NCBI GenBank assembly: GCA_046330075.1
Contig: JAXLTL010000001.1
Coordinates: 868,001-932,000, forward strand
Reading direction: 5' to 3'
DNA from: JAJTFW01 sp046330075
Lineage (GTDB): Bacteria; Bacteroidota; Bacteroidia; AKYH767-A; OLB10
DNA: 64,000 nucleotides
In this document: positions 40,513 through 49,568 of the stretch, in pieces
Position numbering within the stretch: position 1 is the stretch's first letter
Layout of the letters: each line of letters opens with the position of its first letter
Program-made: the position numbers and the translations under genes
Notes under the pieces: model-generated
What the model saw: only the letters and a program-made list of their open reading frames with translations
Database searches by the model: none
What the model was told of the DNA's origin: nothing

Positions 40513-42639
40513 ATGGAACAACTGACCCAGAACCTGAAAGACGGCCATATGCAATTGCTGGAAGTACCATTTCCTGCACTTGGATCAGGACAGGTGTTGG
40601 TCAGAAATCATTTTTCACTTATCAGCGCCGGTACTGAAGGGAAAACCGTAAAAGATGCACGTCTTGGATACATCGGTAAAGCCCGTGCCAGAAAAGAAGA
40701 AGTAAAGAAAGTCATCCAGACGGCCAAAACGCTGGGGTTGAAGGAAACCTACCGGCTGGTGATGAACAAACTGGATGCACCCAGTGCTCTGGGATATTCC
40801 TGTGCAGGGGAGATCATCGCAGTTGCTGATGATGTTCGTGATTTCCGTATTGGCGACAAAGTAGCCTGTGGCGGATCAACTGCTGTACATGCAGAAGTTG
40901 TTGCTGTCCCCGTAAATCTCTGCGTAAAGCTGAAAAACAATGTCTCTATGCCGGAGGCTGCCTTCACTACACTCGGTGCCATTGCGATGCAAGGTGTCCG
41001 ACAGGCAGATCTTCGTCTCGGAGAAAACTGTGTTGTGATCGGGCTCGGACTGCTCGGACAAATCACCTCCCAGTTGCTAAGAGCGTCCGGTGTGCAGGTT
41101 ATAGGAATCGATATTGATCAGAAGCAGGTAGATCAGGCTGCGAAATATTCATGCGATCATACGTTCAATCGCAGCAACGAACAGCTTGAACAGGCTATAC
41201 TTGAACTGACCGGCGGACACGGAACTGACGCGGTAATCATTACAGCGGCCACATCGTCCTCCGATCCTATAGATCTCGCCGGTACAATCAGCAGAAAAAA
41301 AGGCAAAGTAATTATTGTTGGAGCGGTGCCTACCGGATTCCAGCGCAAGAACTACTATAACAAAGAGCTCGAACTCCGCATGTCGTGTTCGTATGGCCCC
41401 GGCCGTTATGACAGTGAATACGAAGAACAGGGAATTGATTATCCGTTTGCTTATGTTCGCTGGACTGAAAACAGAAACATGCAGGCTTTTGCGGATTTGC
41501 TTGCATCCGGCCGCCTCAACATTAAACCATTGGTGACGCATGTTTTCCCATTTAACGATGCGAAAAAGGCATATGACCTGATTCTTGCCCGCACCGAACC
41601 TTTCTCGGGTATTGTTCTGGAATATGATCTGCAAAAAAAATTAACAAACCAGGTAACACTCCGCGCTACTGCTTCACCGGCAACCGCCGCAATCGTCGGG
41701 ATGATCGGAGCAGGATCGTTTGGTCAGAATTTTCTCCTGCCGGCTCTTAAGGGGAAAGCAGAACTAAAAAACATTGCCACCGCACGTCCCAACAATGCGC
41801 GGAATGTTGCTGATAAATTCGGTTTTGCTCAATGCTCAGGATCTGCCGGTGATATCCTGAGTGATAAAGAAATCAATACCATATTTATTGCAACCCGACA
41901 CGACTCACATGCGGGATATGTAAAGTCGGCCATCGAAAACGGGAAGAATGTATTTACGGAAAAACCACTCTGTCTGTATCCGCATGAACTGGAAGAAATT
42001 GCAGAAAGCTGGAGAAAACAGCCGGTTCGTCTGATGGTTGGATACAACCGGCGGTTTGCACCACTCACCCAACAGCTGAAGAAACAGTTGAATGCATCTG
42101 TTCCGGTTTCTATCCTTTACAGAATCAATGCAGGCATTGTACCGAAAGAACACTGGATACACGATCCTGCAACCGGAGGCGGAAGAATCATAGGTGAAGT
42201 ATGTCACTTCATCGACTATTGTGCGTATCTGGCAGGAAGCAAAATCACTTCTCTTCACGCCGTGGCCATGAAAGATGCAGCCAACCTGACCGACACCCTT
42301 TGCATTTCAATGCAGATGGAGAATGGAAGTATCGCCTCCATCTCTTACTTCTCGAATGGAAATAAAGATCTGCCTAAAGAATACATCGAAGTTTACAATG
42401 GCGGCGTCGTAGGAATCATCGAAGATTTCAGGGAGTTGAAAATGCTAGGACCCAAAGGTCAGCGGAGAGAAAAAAGCGTGATGGACAAAGGACATAAAGC
42501 CGAAGTAGATGCTTTCATCCGGTCTGTAAACGAAGGCACACCCTGCCCTATTTCATTTGAAGAAATTTACAACTCCACTTATTTCACATTCAAAGCAATT
42601 GAATCGATTGCCACTGGAAAGCAATCGCACAAGGAATAA
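40513..42639 (+). CDS. Bi-domain oxidoreductase (zinc-type alcohol dehydrogenase fused to Gfo/Idh/MocA)
   Basis: 708 residues. The N-terminal half (about 1-355) is a medium-chain dehydrogenase with ALGYSCAGEIIAVADDVRDF, GDKVACGGSTAVHAE and the NAD loop CVVIGLGLLGQITSQLL. The C-terminal half (about 385-705) is a Gfo/Idh/MocA dehydrogenase: AAIVGMIGAGSFGQNFLLPA, FIATRHDSHAGYVKSAIENG, FTEKPLCLYPHELEEIA and HWIHDPATGGGRIIGEVCHF. This fusion is regular in polysaccharide loci of Bacteroidota and Proteobacteria and probably oxidises or epimerises a sugar or uronic acid; the reaction is not known. Confidence 0.87.
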   Translation: MEQLTQNLKDGHMQLLEVPFPALGSGQVLVRNHFSLISAGTEGKTVKDARLGYIGKARARKEEVKKVIQTAKTLGLKETYRLVMNKLDAPSALGYSCAGEIIAVADDVRDFRIGDKVACGGSTAVHAEVVAVPVNLCVKLKNNVSMPEAAFTTLGAIAMQGVRQADLRLGENCVVIGLGLLGQITSQLLRASGVQVIGIDIDQKQVDQAAKYSCDHTFNRSNEQLEQAILELTGGHGTDAVIITAATSSSDPIDLAGTISRKKGKVIIVGAVPTGFQRKNYYNKELELRMSCSYGPGRYDSEYEEQGIDYPFAYVRWTENRNMQAFADLLASGRLNIKPLVTHVFPFNDAKKAYDLILARTEPFSGIVLEYDLQKKLTNQVTLRATASPATAAIVGMIGAGSFGQNFLLPALKGKAELKNIATARPNNARNVADKFGFAQCSGSAGDILSDKEINTIFIATRHDSHAGYVKSAIENGKNVFTEKPLCLYPHELEEIAESWRKQPVRLMVGYNRRFAPLTQQLKKQLNASVPVSILYRINAGIVPKEHWIHDPATGGGRIIGEVCHFIDYCAYLAGSKITSLHAVAMKDAANLTDTLCISMQMENGSIASISYFSNGNKDLPKEYIEVYNGGVVGIIEDFRELKMLGPKGQRREKSVMDKGHKAEVDAFIRSVNEGTPCPISFEEIYNSTYFTFKAIESIATGKQSHKE

Positions 42640-42644
42640 ATATA

Positions 42645-43796
42645 ATGGCGGAGGAGCAAATCAAAAAGTCATTATTTCTTCTGCTGCAACATATGGAAAG
42701 AGAAGAATTCAAAGGTTATGATCCGTATGATGGATTGCTTTCTCCTTTGTTTAAACTTCCGCTGCTATCTGCACATCATACCCTTCGCTTCTACGCTCAA
42801 CAGGCTGTCAAGCGGTCACGCATAAATCTGCGCCCGATACTGGGCATAAAAAAAGGCCTGAACCCGGTTACACTCGGATTGGCTGTACAGAGCTACACCA
42901 CGCTCTATTCTGCAGTTAAAAAGGAAGAATACCGGCAAAAAGCAGAACAACTGATCACTCAGCTGGAACAATTTTCCGCAAAGGGTTTTCACGGAACGTG
43001 CTGGGGCTATGATTTCCCCTGGGAAGCACGTTATGCCACCATCCCGGCTTATCAGCCTACAGTAGTTGCCACCGGCATTATTGCCAACGGACTATATGAG
43101 GCTGCAGTTCAGCTTTCCTCTCAAAAAGCACGAGAGATGGTCGTCAGCGCTGCGGAATTTGTCCTGCATGATCTGAACCGAAAAACCGATACCGACCAAA
43201 GTTTCTGTTTCTCCTATTCGCCCTTTGATCACGAAATGGTATTTAATGCCAGCATGAAGGGAGCCCGGTTATTAAGTCAGGCTTATGCACTAACCGGAAA
43301 AGAAGAATTTATCACTACAGCAACCAATGCCATCAGATGGGTGATGAAAAACCAGGATGAACAAGGCGTTTGGATCTACTCAAAACGGGAAAGCGGAAAG
43401 TGGGTCGATAATTATCATACCGGCTATATTCTGGATTGTCTTTCGGCTTATATACAGTTGAGCGGAGATACCTCCTTCGCACCTGCATTGAATAAAGGAC
43501 TGAACTATTATGCAAACAACTTCATCAGTGCAGATGGTCAACCGAAATTCTACAACAACGAAAGGTACCCGGCTGACTGCACAGCTGCAGGACAAACACT
43601 GCTAACGCTCACCCGGTTCAAAAAATATGATGAAGCCAGGGCGGTTGCACATTGGATGCTGAAAAACATGCAGGCCGCCGATGGACATTTCTATTTCAGA
43701 AAATACAAATCACATACAGAAAAAACAGATTTCATGCGATGGTCCAATGCCTGGATGCTGGCAGGACTATCTGCGCTATACCCTCACCTGAATTAA
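42645..43796 (+). CDS. Alpha/alpha-barrel protein, glucuronyl C5-epimerase-like, of the polysaccharide locus
   Basis: 383 residues, helical repeats of six-hairpin type: VATGIIANGLYEAAVQLSSQ, KGARLLSQAYALTGKEEFIT, WVDNYHTGYILDCLSAYIQL, YPADCTAAGQTLLTLTRFKK, FMRWSNAWMLAGLSALYPHL. The WxDNYHTG and RW(S)NAWMLAG segments resemble unsaturated-uronidase and C5-epimerase C-terminal (alpha/alpha)6 barrels. Relatives next to bi-domain oxidoreductases are sometimes named delta-aminolevulinic acid dehydratase, which does not fit the fold. No signal peptide, so it acts in the cytoplasm, probably on the lipid-linked sugar. Directly abuts the next gene (TAAATG). Confidence 0.6.
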   Translation: MAEEQIKKSLFLLLQHMEREEFKGYDPYDGLLSPLFKLPLLSAHHTLRFYAQQAVKRSRINLRPILGIKKGLNPVTLGLAVQSYTTLYSAVKKEEYRQKAEQLITQLEQFSAKGFHGTCWGYDFPWEARYATIPAYQPTVVATGIIANGLYEAAVQLSSQKAREMVVSAAEFVLHDLNRKTDTDQSFCFSYSPFDHEMVFNASMKGARLLSQAYALTGKEEFITTATNAIRWVMKNQDEQGVWIYSKRESGKWVDNYHTGYILDCLSAYIQLSGDTSFAPALNKGLNYYANNFISADGQPKFYNNERYPADCTAAGQTLLTLTRFKKYDEARAVAHWMLKNMQAADGHFYFRKYKSHTEKTDFMRWSNAWMLAGLSALYPHLN

Positions 43797-44897
43797 ATGC
43801 GTTACCTCTTCTACCTGGCACACCCCGCCCACTTCCATCTCTTCAAGCACACCATGAGTGCATTGAAAGAGCATGGTCATGAAGTTATGGTAACGATCAA
43901 AACAAAAGACGTTTTAAAAAAGCTGCTGGAAGAAAGTGGAATCCCCTTTGTAAATATTGCCGAAAAAGAACGCAAGGACTCCAGAACCGGAATTGCCTTG
44001 TCATTCCTTCAGCGCATTTATGAACACTGGAAGATCGCCCGGTCGTTCAAACCCGACTTATTTATTTCCACAAGTGCCGAGTTTGCGCCATTCGGAAAAC
44101 TGCTGGGAATAAAATCCATCGCAGTATTTGAAGATGACCTGTATATCTTTCCAGTATACAGCAAGATATTTGTTCCGTTTCTGAATCATCAGCTTTGTCC
44201 TGTATCCTGCAGTGCTGCACAATGGGACAGCCATCCCAAAACCATTAAATACAACGCCAATCAGGAACTGGCCTATCTGCATCCAGCTTATTTCAAGCCT
44301 GATTACACAAAAGTGAAAGACATTTTTGAAGAAGGCAAAATGAACTTCTTCATCCGTTTTGCCAAACTAACGGCATGGCATGACGAAAACGTAACTGGAA
44401 TCACTGATAAACTGGCCATCGAAATTGTCAGAACGCTGGAACCCTACGGAAAAATACACCTGAGTTCAGAGCGTGAATTGCCCCCTGAACTCGAGCCCTA
44501 CAGAGTAAAAGTAAAAGCTTCCGATGTCCTGGATGTACTTTATCATGCAGATCTGTACATTGGCGACAGTCAAACCATGACTGCAGAAGCCGCAGTGCTG
44601 GGCACACCATCGGTCAGGTTCAATGACTTTGTTGGAAAACTGGGCTATCTGGAAGAACTGGAACATACCTACGGACTCACTTACGGAATTCCAACCAACC
44701 AGCCACAACAGCTGATTGCGAAAATAAAAGAACTCGCCGCCACCCCTGACCTCAAAAAGCAATGGAGTGAAAAACGCGCAGCGATGCTCGCAAAAACCAT
44801 GAATCCCACGGCTTTTTTCACGTGGTTTTTAGAGCATTACCCCGAGAGTGTTTCAGAAATTGCTAAACAACCTGATCTAATTAATTCCTTTAAATAA
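43797..44897 (+). CDS. DUF354 family protein (UDP-GlcNAc 2-epimerase/GT-B-like)
   Basis: 366 residues. The N-terminus MRYLFYLAHPAHFHLFKHTM and LKEHGHEVMVTIKTKDVLKK is diagnostic of DUF354, a GT-B-fold family near the UDP-GlcNAc 2-epimerases and MurG. ADLYIGDSQTMTAEAAVLGT (about 250) with the acidic GDSQTM segment is the donor-site part. Role is transferase or epimerase; undecided. It immediately follows the barrel gene and abuts the next one. Confidence 0.8.
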   Translation: MRYLFYLAHPAHFHLFKHTMSALKEHGHEVMVTIKTKDVLKKLLEESGIPFVNIAEKERKDSRTGIALSFLQRIYEHWKIARSFKPDLFISTSAEFAPFGKLLGIKSIAVFEDDLYIFPVYSKIFVPFLNHQLCPVSCSAAQWDSHPKTIKYNANQELAYLHPAYFKPDYTKVKDIFEEGKMNFFIRFAKLTAWHDENVTGITDKLAIEIVRTLEPYGKIHLSSERELPPELEPYRVKVKASDVLDVLYHADLYIGDSQTMTAEAAVLGTPSVRFNDFVGKLGYLEELEHTYGLTYGIPTNQPQQLIAKIKELAATPDLKKQWSEKRAAMLAKTMNPTAFFTWFLEHYPESVSEIAKQPDLINSFK

Positions 44898-45680
44898 ATG
44901 GCCCGCGACTTTACGCTGAACAAGTATCGTGAACTTCTTGAAGCTTTCCAGCATCAGGGCTATTCACTGATCGCTTACGAAGATCTTTTCAGGGAGAAAA
45001 AACCTGAAAAATATGTGGTGGTCAGGCACGATGTGGACGACCTTCCATTACAAAGTCTCCGTAAAGCCGAAACAGAAAAACAACTGGGTATCAGAGCGAC
45101 CTATTATTTCAGAATCGTTGAAGAAAGCAATCATCCTGAAATAATAAAAGCTATCGCCTCATTGGGACATGAAATCGGATTTCATTACGAAGACCTTTCG
45201 CTCGCCAACGGTAATTTCAGAAAAGCCATTCGTCTTTTTGAAAAAAACCTGGAGTATTTCCGTACCTACTATCCGGTAAAAACAATTTGTATGCACGGAA
45301 GTCCTACTTCTATCTGGGACAACCGCATGATCTGGAAAGAGATCAAATACAGGGATTACGGAGTAATTGCTGAACCATATTTTGACACTGACTTCAGCAA
45401 CACGCTCTACATTACAGATACAGGCCGCCGCTGGGACGGGAACAGGGTGAGCGTACGCGATAAAGTAAAAAATTCATTTCAGAACAATTTCCATTTCCGG
45501 AGAACGAATGACATCATCCGGAAACTCAATGCGGGTGAGCTTCCTCCCCAGATCATGATCACCACTCATCCGCAACGATGGCACAATGACATCGGTCCCT
45601 GGATGAAGGAGCTCATTCTGCAGAATATTAAAAACTTCATCAAAAAGAACTTCTACGTGCAAAGTCCGCTCATGGATTAA
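44898..45680 (+). CDS. NodB-like polysaccharide deacetylase
   Basis: 260 residues. NodB motif 1 is VVVRHDVDDLPLQS (RHDVD, about 41-48), motif 2 LGHEIGFHYEDLS (HxxxxHYED, about 95-105), and motif 3-like TICMHGSPTSIWDNR, with the later TTHPQRWHND His. These residues bind one metal ion. No signal peptide. It probably removes acetyl groups from an amino sugar of the repeat unit before export. Gene abuts the DUF354 gene. Confidence 0.8.
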   Translation: MARDFTLNKYRELLEAFQHQGYSLIAYEDLFREKKPEKYVVVRHDVDDLPLQSLRKAETEKQLGIRATYYFRIVEESNHPEIIKAIASLGHEIGFHYEDLSLANGNFRKAIRLFEKNLEYFRTYYPVKTICMHGSPTSIWDNRMIWKEIKYRDYGVIAEPYFDTDFSNTLYITDTGRRWDGNRVSVRDKVKNSFQNNFHFRRTNDIIRKLNAGELPPQIMITTHPQRWHNDIGPWMKELILQNIKNFIKKNFYVQSPLMD

Positions 45681-45681
45681 G

Positions 45682-46704
45682 ATGAAAACCGGAATCACCA
45701 TAACGCATGATGCTCAACTGCTGAAATCAGCAGGATGGGAAGATTTTATTCATCATCATCCGGATGGAAATTTCTTTCAGCTCCCTCAAGCCTTTGAGCT
45801 CTTCGGTTCTGTTCCGGGATACACACCTATGGTTACCGGTGCACTGGAAGAGGGCAAAGTGGTTGGAATTCTGGTCAGCGTGATTCAGCAGGAAACTGCT
45901 TTCTATGGCTTCCTTACTGCCCGAGCGATCGTGTGGGGAGGTCCGGTACTAAAATCTCCCGAAATAGCTGAGCCGGTTTTGAAAGCTTATGATCAGATTA
46001 CCCGCCCTAAAGCTATTTACACTCAATTCAGAAACATCTTTGACTGCAGCGATGTCAAAGATACATTTCAGCGACTCCGTTTTGACTATTTACAACATCT
46101 GAACTATCAGGTTCCAACAAGAGGTACAACAGGAGAGCAATTGCTTTCGGGGATGAGCAAAAGCAAATCACGGCAGATTAAAAAGGGGTTACAGCAGGCA
46201 GAAATCATCACAGCGTCCAAACAGGCAGAAGTAGATGAGTTCTACGCGTTACTGAAAAAGATGTATCGGGAGAAAGTGCACAAACCACTTCCTCCTAAAA
46301 TCTTCTTCGATCGCTTCTTTGAAAATCTCTGTTCAACAGGCTATGGCCAATATCTGCTCATCCGTCATGAAGGAAAAATTATCGGAGGAATTATGTGTCC
46401 GCTGATACCCGGAAAAGCGATCTACGAATGGTATATCGCCGGACTCGACAAAGACTATAAAGATCAATATCCCAGCATACTTGCCACCTGGGCAGCTATT
46501 GAATACGGCGCTGTACATCAACTGGAGTGTTTTGATTTCCTTGGCGCAGGAAAGCCCGATCAGGATTATGGAGTTCGGGAATTTAAATCGAAATTTGGGG
46601 GAACCTTGGTTCAATACGGCCGGTTCGAGAAAGCATACAAACCATTGCTGATGAAAATCGGCGAAACAGGATTAAAGCTCTACAAGCATCTAAAGCGATC
46701 ATAA
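45682..46704 (+). CDS. FemAB/GNAT-like aminoacyl- or acyltransferase
   Basis: 340 residues, two GNAT-like halves. Typical segments: HPDGNFFQLPQAFELFGSVP, the LSGMSKSKSRQIKKGLQQAE loop (about 155-174) and KIIGGIMCPLIPGKAIYEWY, then DKDYKDQYPSILATWAAIEY. Relatives transfer amino acids from aminoacyl-tRNA or acyl groups to peptidoglycan or polysaccharides (FemAB, exosortase-linked types). Here it may attach an amino-acyl group to an amino sugar freed by the preceding deacetylase; this is inference. Confidence 0.78.
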   Translation: MKTGITITHDAQLLKSAGWEDFIHHHPDGNFFQLPQAFELFGSVPGYTPMVTGALEEGKVVGILVSVIQQETAFYGFLTARAIVWGGPVLKSPEIAEPVLKAYDQITRPKAIYTQFRNIFDCSDVKDTFQRLRFDYLQHLNYQVPTRGTTGEQLLSGMSKSKSRQIKKGLQQAEIITASKQAEVDEFYALLKKMYREKVHKPLPPKIFFDRFFENLCSTGYGQYLLIRHEGKIIGGIMCPLIPGKAIYEWYIAGLDKDYKDQYPSILATWAAIEYGAVHQLECFDFLGAGKPDQDYGVREFKSKFGGTLVQYGRFEKAYKPLLMKIGETGLKLYKHLKRS

Positions 46705-46706
46705 TA

Positions 46707-47201
46707 ATGGCTGCAGCAACTTCCAATAAAAAACGTGGCGTCTTCGGCAAACTAAAGATGAAATTCCTGCGTTGGATAGCTGCTTCCTTTCCACATCAGG
46801 CTGTAAGAAATGCCGCATTGAGAGCCATGGGCTTTGAAGTTGGTGAAGGCGTTTACATTGCTGCAGGTTTGGGTCTGGCAACGAGTATTTCCGACTACTC
46901 CTGTCATTTAAAAATAGGCGATCGTGTTTCCATCGGTCCAGGCGTGATGCTGGTACTTGCTTCCGACCCCAACAACTCAAGGCTTCGTGCTCTCTATCCT
47001 CCTGAAAGAGGTACAATAACAATCGAAGAAGATGTATGGCTTGGTGCGAACGTTACTATATTGCCGAATATAACAATCGGTAAATGCAGTGTTATTGCAA
47101 CAGGTGCAGTTGTTACTTCCGATGTTCCTCCGTTTGTAGTGATGGGAGGAATACCTGCAAAAAAAATCAAGGATTTGCCGGCTGATAAGCTACAGCACTG
47201 A
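46707..47201 (+). CDS. Left-handed beta-helix acetyltransferase (CatB/LbH type)
   Basis: 164 residues with hexapeptide repeats: VGEGVYIAAGLGLATSISDY, KIGDRVSIGPGVMLVLASDP, ITIEEDVWLGANVTILPNIT, IGKCSVIATGAVVTSDVPPF followed by VVMGGIPAKKIKDL. A trimeric O- or N-acetyltransferase that uses acetyl-CoA. Last gene of the polysaccharide locus, only 10 bases from the end of the convergent next gene. Confidence 0.87.
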   Translation: MAAATSNKKRGVFGKLKMKFLRWIAASFPHQAVRNAALRAMGFEVGEGVYIAAGLGLATSISDYSCHLKIGDRVSIGPGVMLVLASDPNNSRLRALYPPERGTITIEEDVWLGANVTILPNITIGKCSVIATGAVVTSDVPPFVVMGGIPAKKIKDLPADKLQH

Positions 47202-47211
47202 TCATACTTTG

Positions 47212-49524
47212 TCAAAAAGATGGTGTGCCGATAGTTGTCCGTTTTCTCATTTGACTAAAACTGTTTATTGCTTCCTTTTCAACATGTCCGGCTACATTCT
47301 TTTGCTGCAATACCGAATTCACTATTGTAAAATCGCTGAACGCTGATGCAGCGTTGAAGAAAACCGGTTGCTTACTCCATGTTTCAATACTGTTCCGGTG
47401 ACGGATCACAATATACCATGCATGATTCCATACTGAAGACGGAAACTGAACGTTCAAGTCACCATCAATCGTTACGATCCCGGAAGCAAGATGCTGCACT
47501 GCATACGGAGCAGCAGTATCAGCAAGACCAATAATCACCGTATCTGTTAACCCCGGCAAATTTGTCTGATCAATTACAGGTGTCATTTCATTCCCTCCTG
47601 TATAAAACCCTTCAATAAACAGCTTCAGATGAAGTGCAACTGCACATGGATTTGGCGGGTCCGGCAATGTAATTGAGAGACTTGCCGGACAACCGTTTCC
47701 ATCTGTTACATTTAAGGTGTATACACCTGCTGGCAGCGGATGAAGTCCTGCACTATCCACAGAACTGAAATTAATCTGCGGTAAAGCACCTCTCCATGAA
47801 TTGCTGATAATCGACCGGTAAGCCGGCGTTAAGAACGAGGACCAGGAATGTGAATAGGGAGCAACACCACCACTGATTAAACCATATACAAGTCCATCTG
47901 CAGCTCCCATACAGTTGGGGGTCACGTACCCGCCGTTGATCTGAACAGCTGAAGGTTGTGTAATAATGAAAGACGCCTGCGCTGTACAACCGGCACCATC
48001 CGTAACCAACACCTGATAATTACCGGCAACTTTTCCGGAGATATCCTGCGTAGCAGCACCGCCTGTCCAGCTATAAGTGACCGGAGCTGTCCCGGACGTC
48101 ACTGACAGATCAATAGCACCCGTTGCCTGACCATTGCACAATACATTCGTGACGATGGCATTGGAAATACTGACAGCATTTACCGGGCTCAACTCAACAT
48201 TCAAAGGAGTCAGCACTCCATTCTGTAACATTACATTCTGGATCACTTTTGTGGTATAACCGGTTTTTGAAAAACTCACCGTAAATGAACCTGCGGCAGA
48301 TGTTCCTGTCTTATACGAACCGTCCAGTTTTGACAATTCAGCATGATGAGTTCCGCCGGTAATCACCACATTCACATTATTTAATGGCAGGTGCGTACAG
48401 GCATCGGTCACATTACCTTCCAGATAACAAGCTCTGATATAGGTTGGAGTCAGCACAAACAATCCGTTATCAATATCAGAAACAATAATATTCCCCGAAG
48501 GCAAATAAGGATATACACCCCAGGCGCCGTTAAATCCATTACCCGATCCCTGCGTATAGGTATCATAACGGCCAACGGTAATCATATTTTCCGGCCTGCT
48601 TACATCCACAATCGTAATACCATCCTTATAATAGGAGTTAATTGCATAACTATTGCGTATATACGTATTATGAATAATAGATCCGCTTCCGGGTGTACCC
48701 TGCAAACGATCGAGCGCAACAATATTTGAAGGGTTGGAAACATTATAACTCGCCAGATAGGAGTTGCTTACCTCATCGGTTGTGTACAGAATACGTGATC
48801 CGTTATCTGCCATCCATAGATTATGCGTAAAACTGGACGGTGTTGTTTGAGTAGTAATGAGCACAGGATTCGCCTTGTTGGCAATATTGATCATCGAGAA
48901 AAATCCCCCGTATATATGAGCTCCGTACAATGTATCGTTTTTCACATAGCAATCATGTACATACCTGTTGGTACCCGTTAACGCCATCTGGGTATTTCCC
49001 ACGTATACAGGATTCCAGGGATCCGCAAGCGAAACTATTAATGCCGCCCCTCCAAAAATCTGTGAGCCGTTTAAGTAGGCATACCCATCACGAATATGCA
49101 CAGTATGTATTCTTGTTACCTGACCTGCCACTGCTCCGCTTCCGGTCCAGTATTTTGAAGTAACAGATGCGGGAAGATTAGAAAGATTTATTATCTGCAA
49201 TCCATTGCAACAGCCCTCGGTTGTCACATATGCATACTTGCCCCATACCTGCACCTCTCTCCAGAAAGAGTTCGTACCGGCAACCGTAAACTTCTGAATC
49301 GGATTTGCAGGATTGGTCACATCAACAATCGACAAGCCGGTTTGTGTTCCTACCAGCGCATATTCATTGCCCAGCGAATCAACATAGCCCCAGATATTCG
49401 ATAAGTCGACATTTGTGCCATAGCTCAGCTGAGACCGGAATACAATATTCTGGTTTGTTTGTGCCCGGGCAGGTATGATAAAAACCGCGAATACAGTGGT
49501 CAGTAGCAGGCAGAATGATTTCAT
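47212..49524 (-). CDS. Secreted choice-of-anchor-B (LVIVD) protein, shortened C-terminus
   Basis: 770 residues from ATG 49524 (MKSFCLLLTTVFAVFIIPARA signal peptide); an ATG six codons upstream would put MRKPSA before it. LVIVD-type propeller (about 25-380; LSIVDVTNPANPIQKFTVAG, VTRIHTVHIRDGYAYLNGSQ), carboxypeptidase-regulatory-like domain (LEGNVTDACTHLPLNNVNV), two SprB-like repeats (TSGTAPVTYSWTGGAATQDI; ISGGVAPYSHSWSS), then a LHLKLFIEGFYTGGNEM domain. Relatives continue with GDVNQDG-type repeats and a sorting domain. Here the chain stops with an unrelated basic tail soon after PVFFNAASAFSDF, so it appears truncated. Confidence 0.75.
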   Translation of the reverse strand: MKSFCLLLTTVFAVFIIPARAQTNQNIVFRSQLSYGTNVDLSNIWGYVDSLGNEYALVGTQTGLSIVDVTNPANPIQKFTVAGTNSFWREVQVWGKYAYVTTEGCCNGLQIINLSNLPASVTSKYWTGSGAVAGQVTRIHTVHIRDGYAYLNGSQIFGGAALIVSLADPWNPVYVGNTQMALTGTNRYVHDCYVKNDTLYGAHIYGGFFSMINIANKANPVLITTQTTPSSFTHNLWMADNGSRILYTTDEVSNSYLASYNVSNPSNIVALDRLQGTPGSGSIIHNTYIRNSYAINSYYKDGITIVDVSRPENMITVGRYDTYTQGSGNGFNGAWGVYPYLPSGNIIVSDIDNGLFVLTPTYIRACYLEGNVTDACTHLPLNNVNVVITGGTHHAELSKLDGSYKTGTSAAGSFTVSFSKTGYTTKVIQNVMLQNGVLTPLNVELSPVNAVSISNAIVTNVLCNGQATGAIDLSVTSGTAPVTYSWTGGAATQDISGKVAGNYQVLVTDGAGCTAQASFIITQPSAVQINGGYVTPNCMGAADGLVYGLISGGVAPYSHSWSSFLTPAYRSIISNSWRGALPQINFSSVDSAGLHPLPAGVYTLNVTDGNGCPASLSITLPDPPNPCAVALHLKLFIEGFYTGGNEMTPVIDQTNLPGLTDTVIIGLADTAAPYAVQHLASGIVTIDGDLNVQFPSSVWNHAWYIVIRHRNSIETWSKQPVFFNAASAFSDFTIVNSVLQQKNVAGHVEKEAINSFSQMRKRTTIGTPSF

Positions 49525-49568
49525 GGCTGAGGGTTTTCTCAACCAAATTACTAAAATAAATTCAATTT

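Noticed and set aside
42645..43796. Delta-aminolevulinic acid dehydratase
   Set aside because: A label sometimes carried by this family, but the sequence shows helical-barrel repeats and none of the porphobilinogen synthase motifs.
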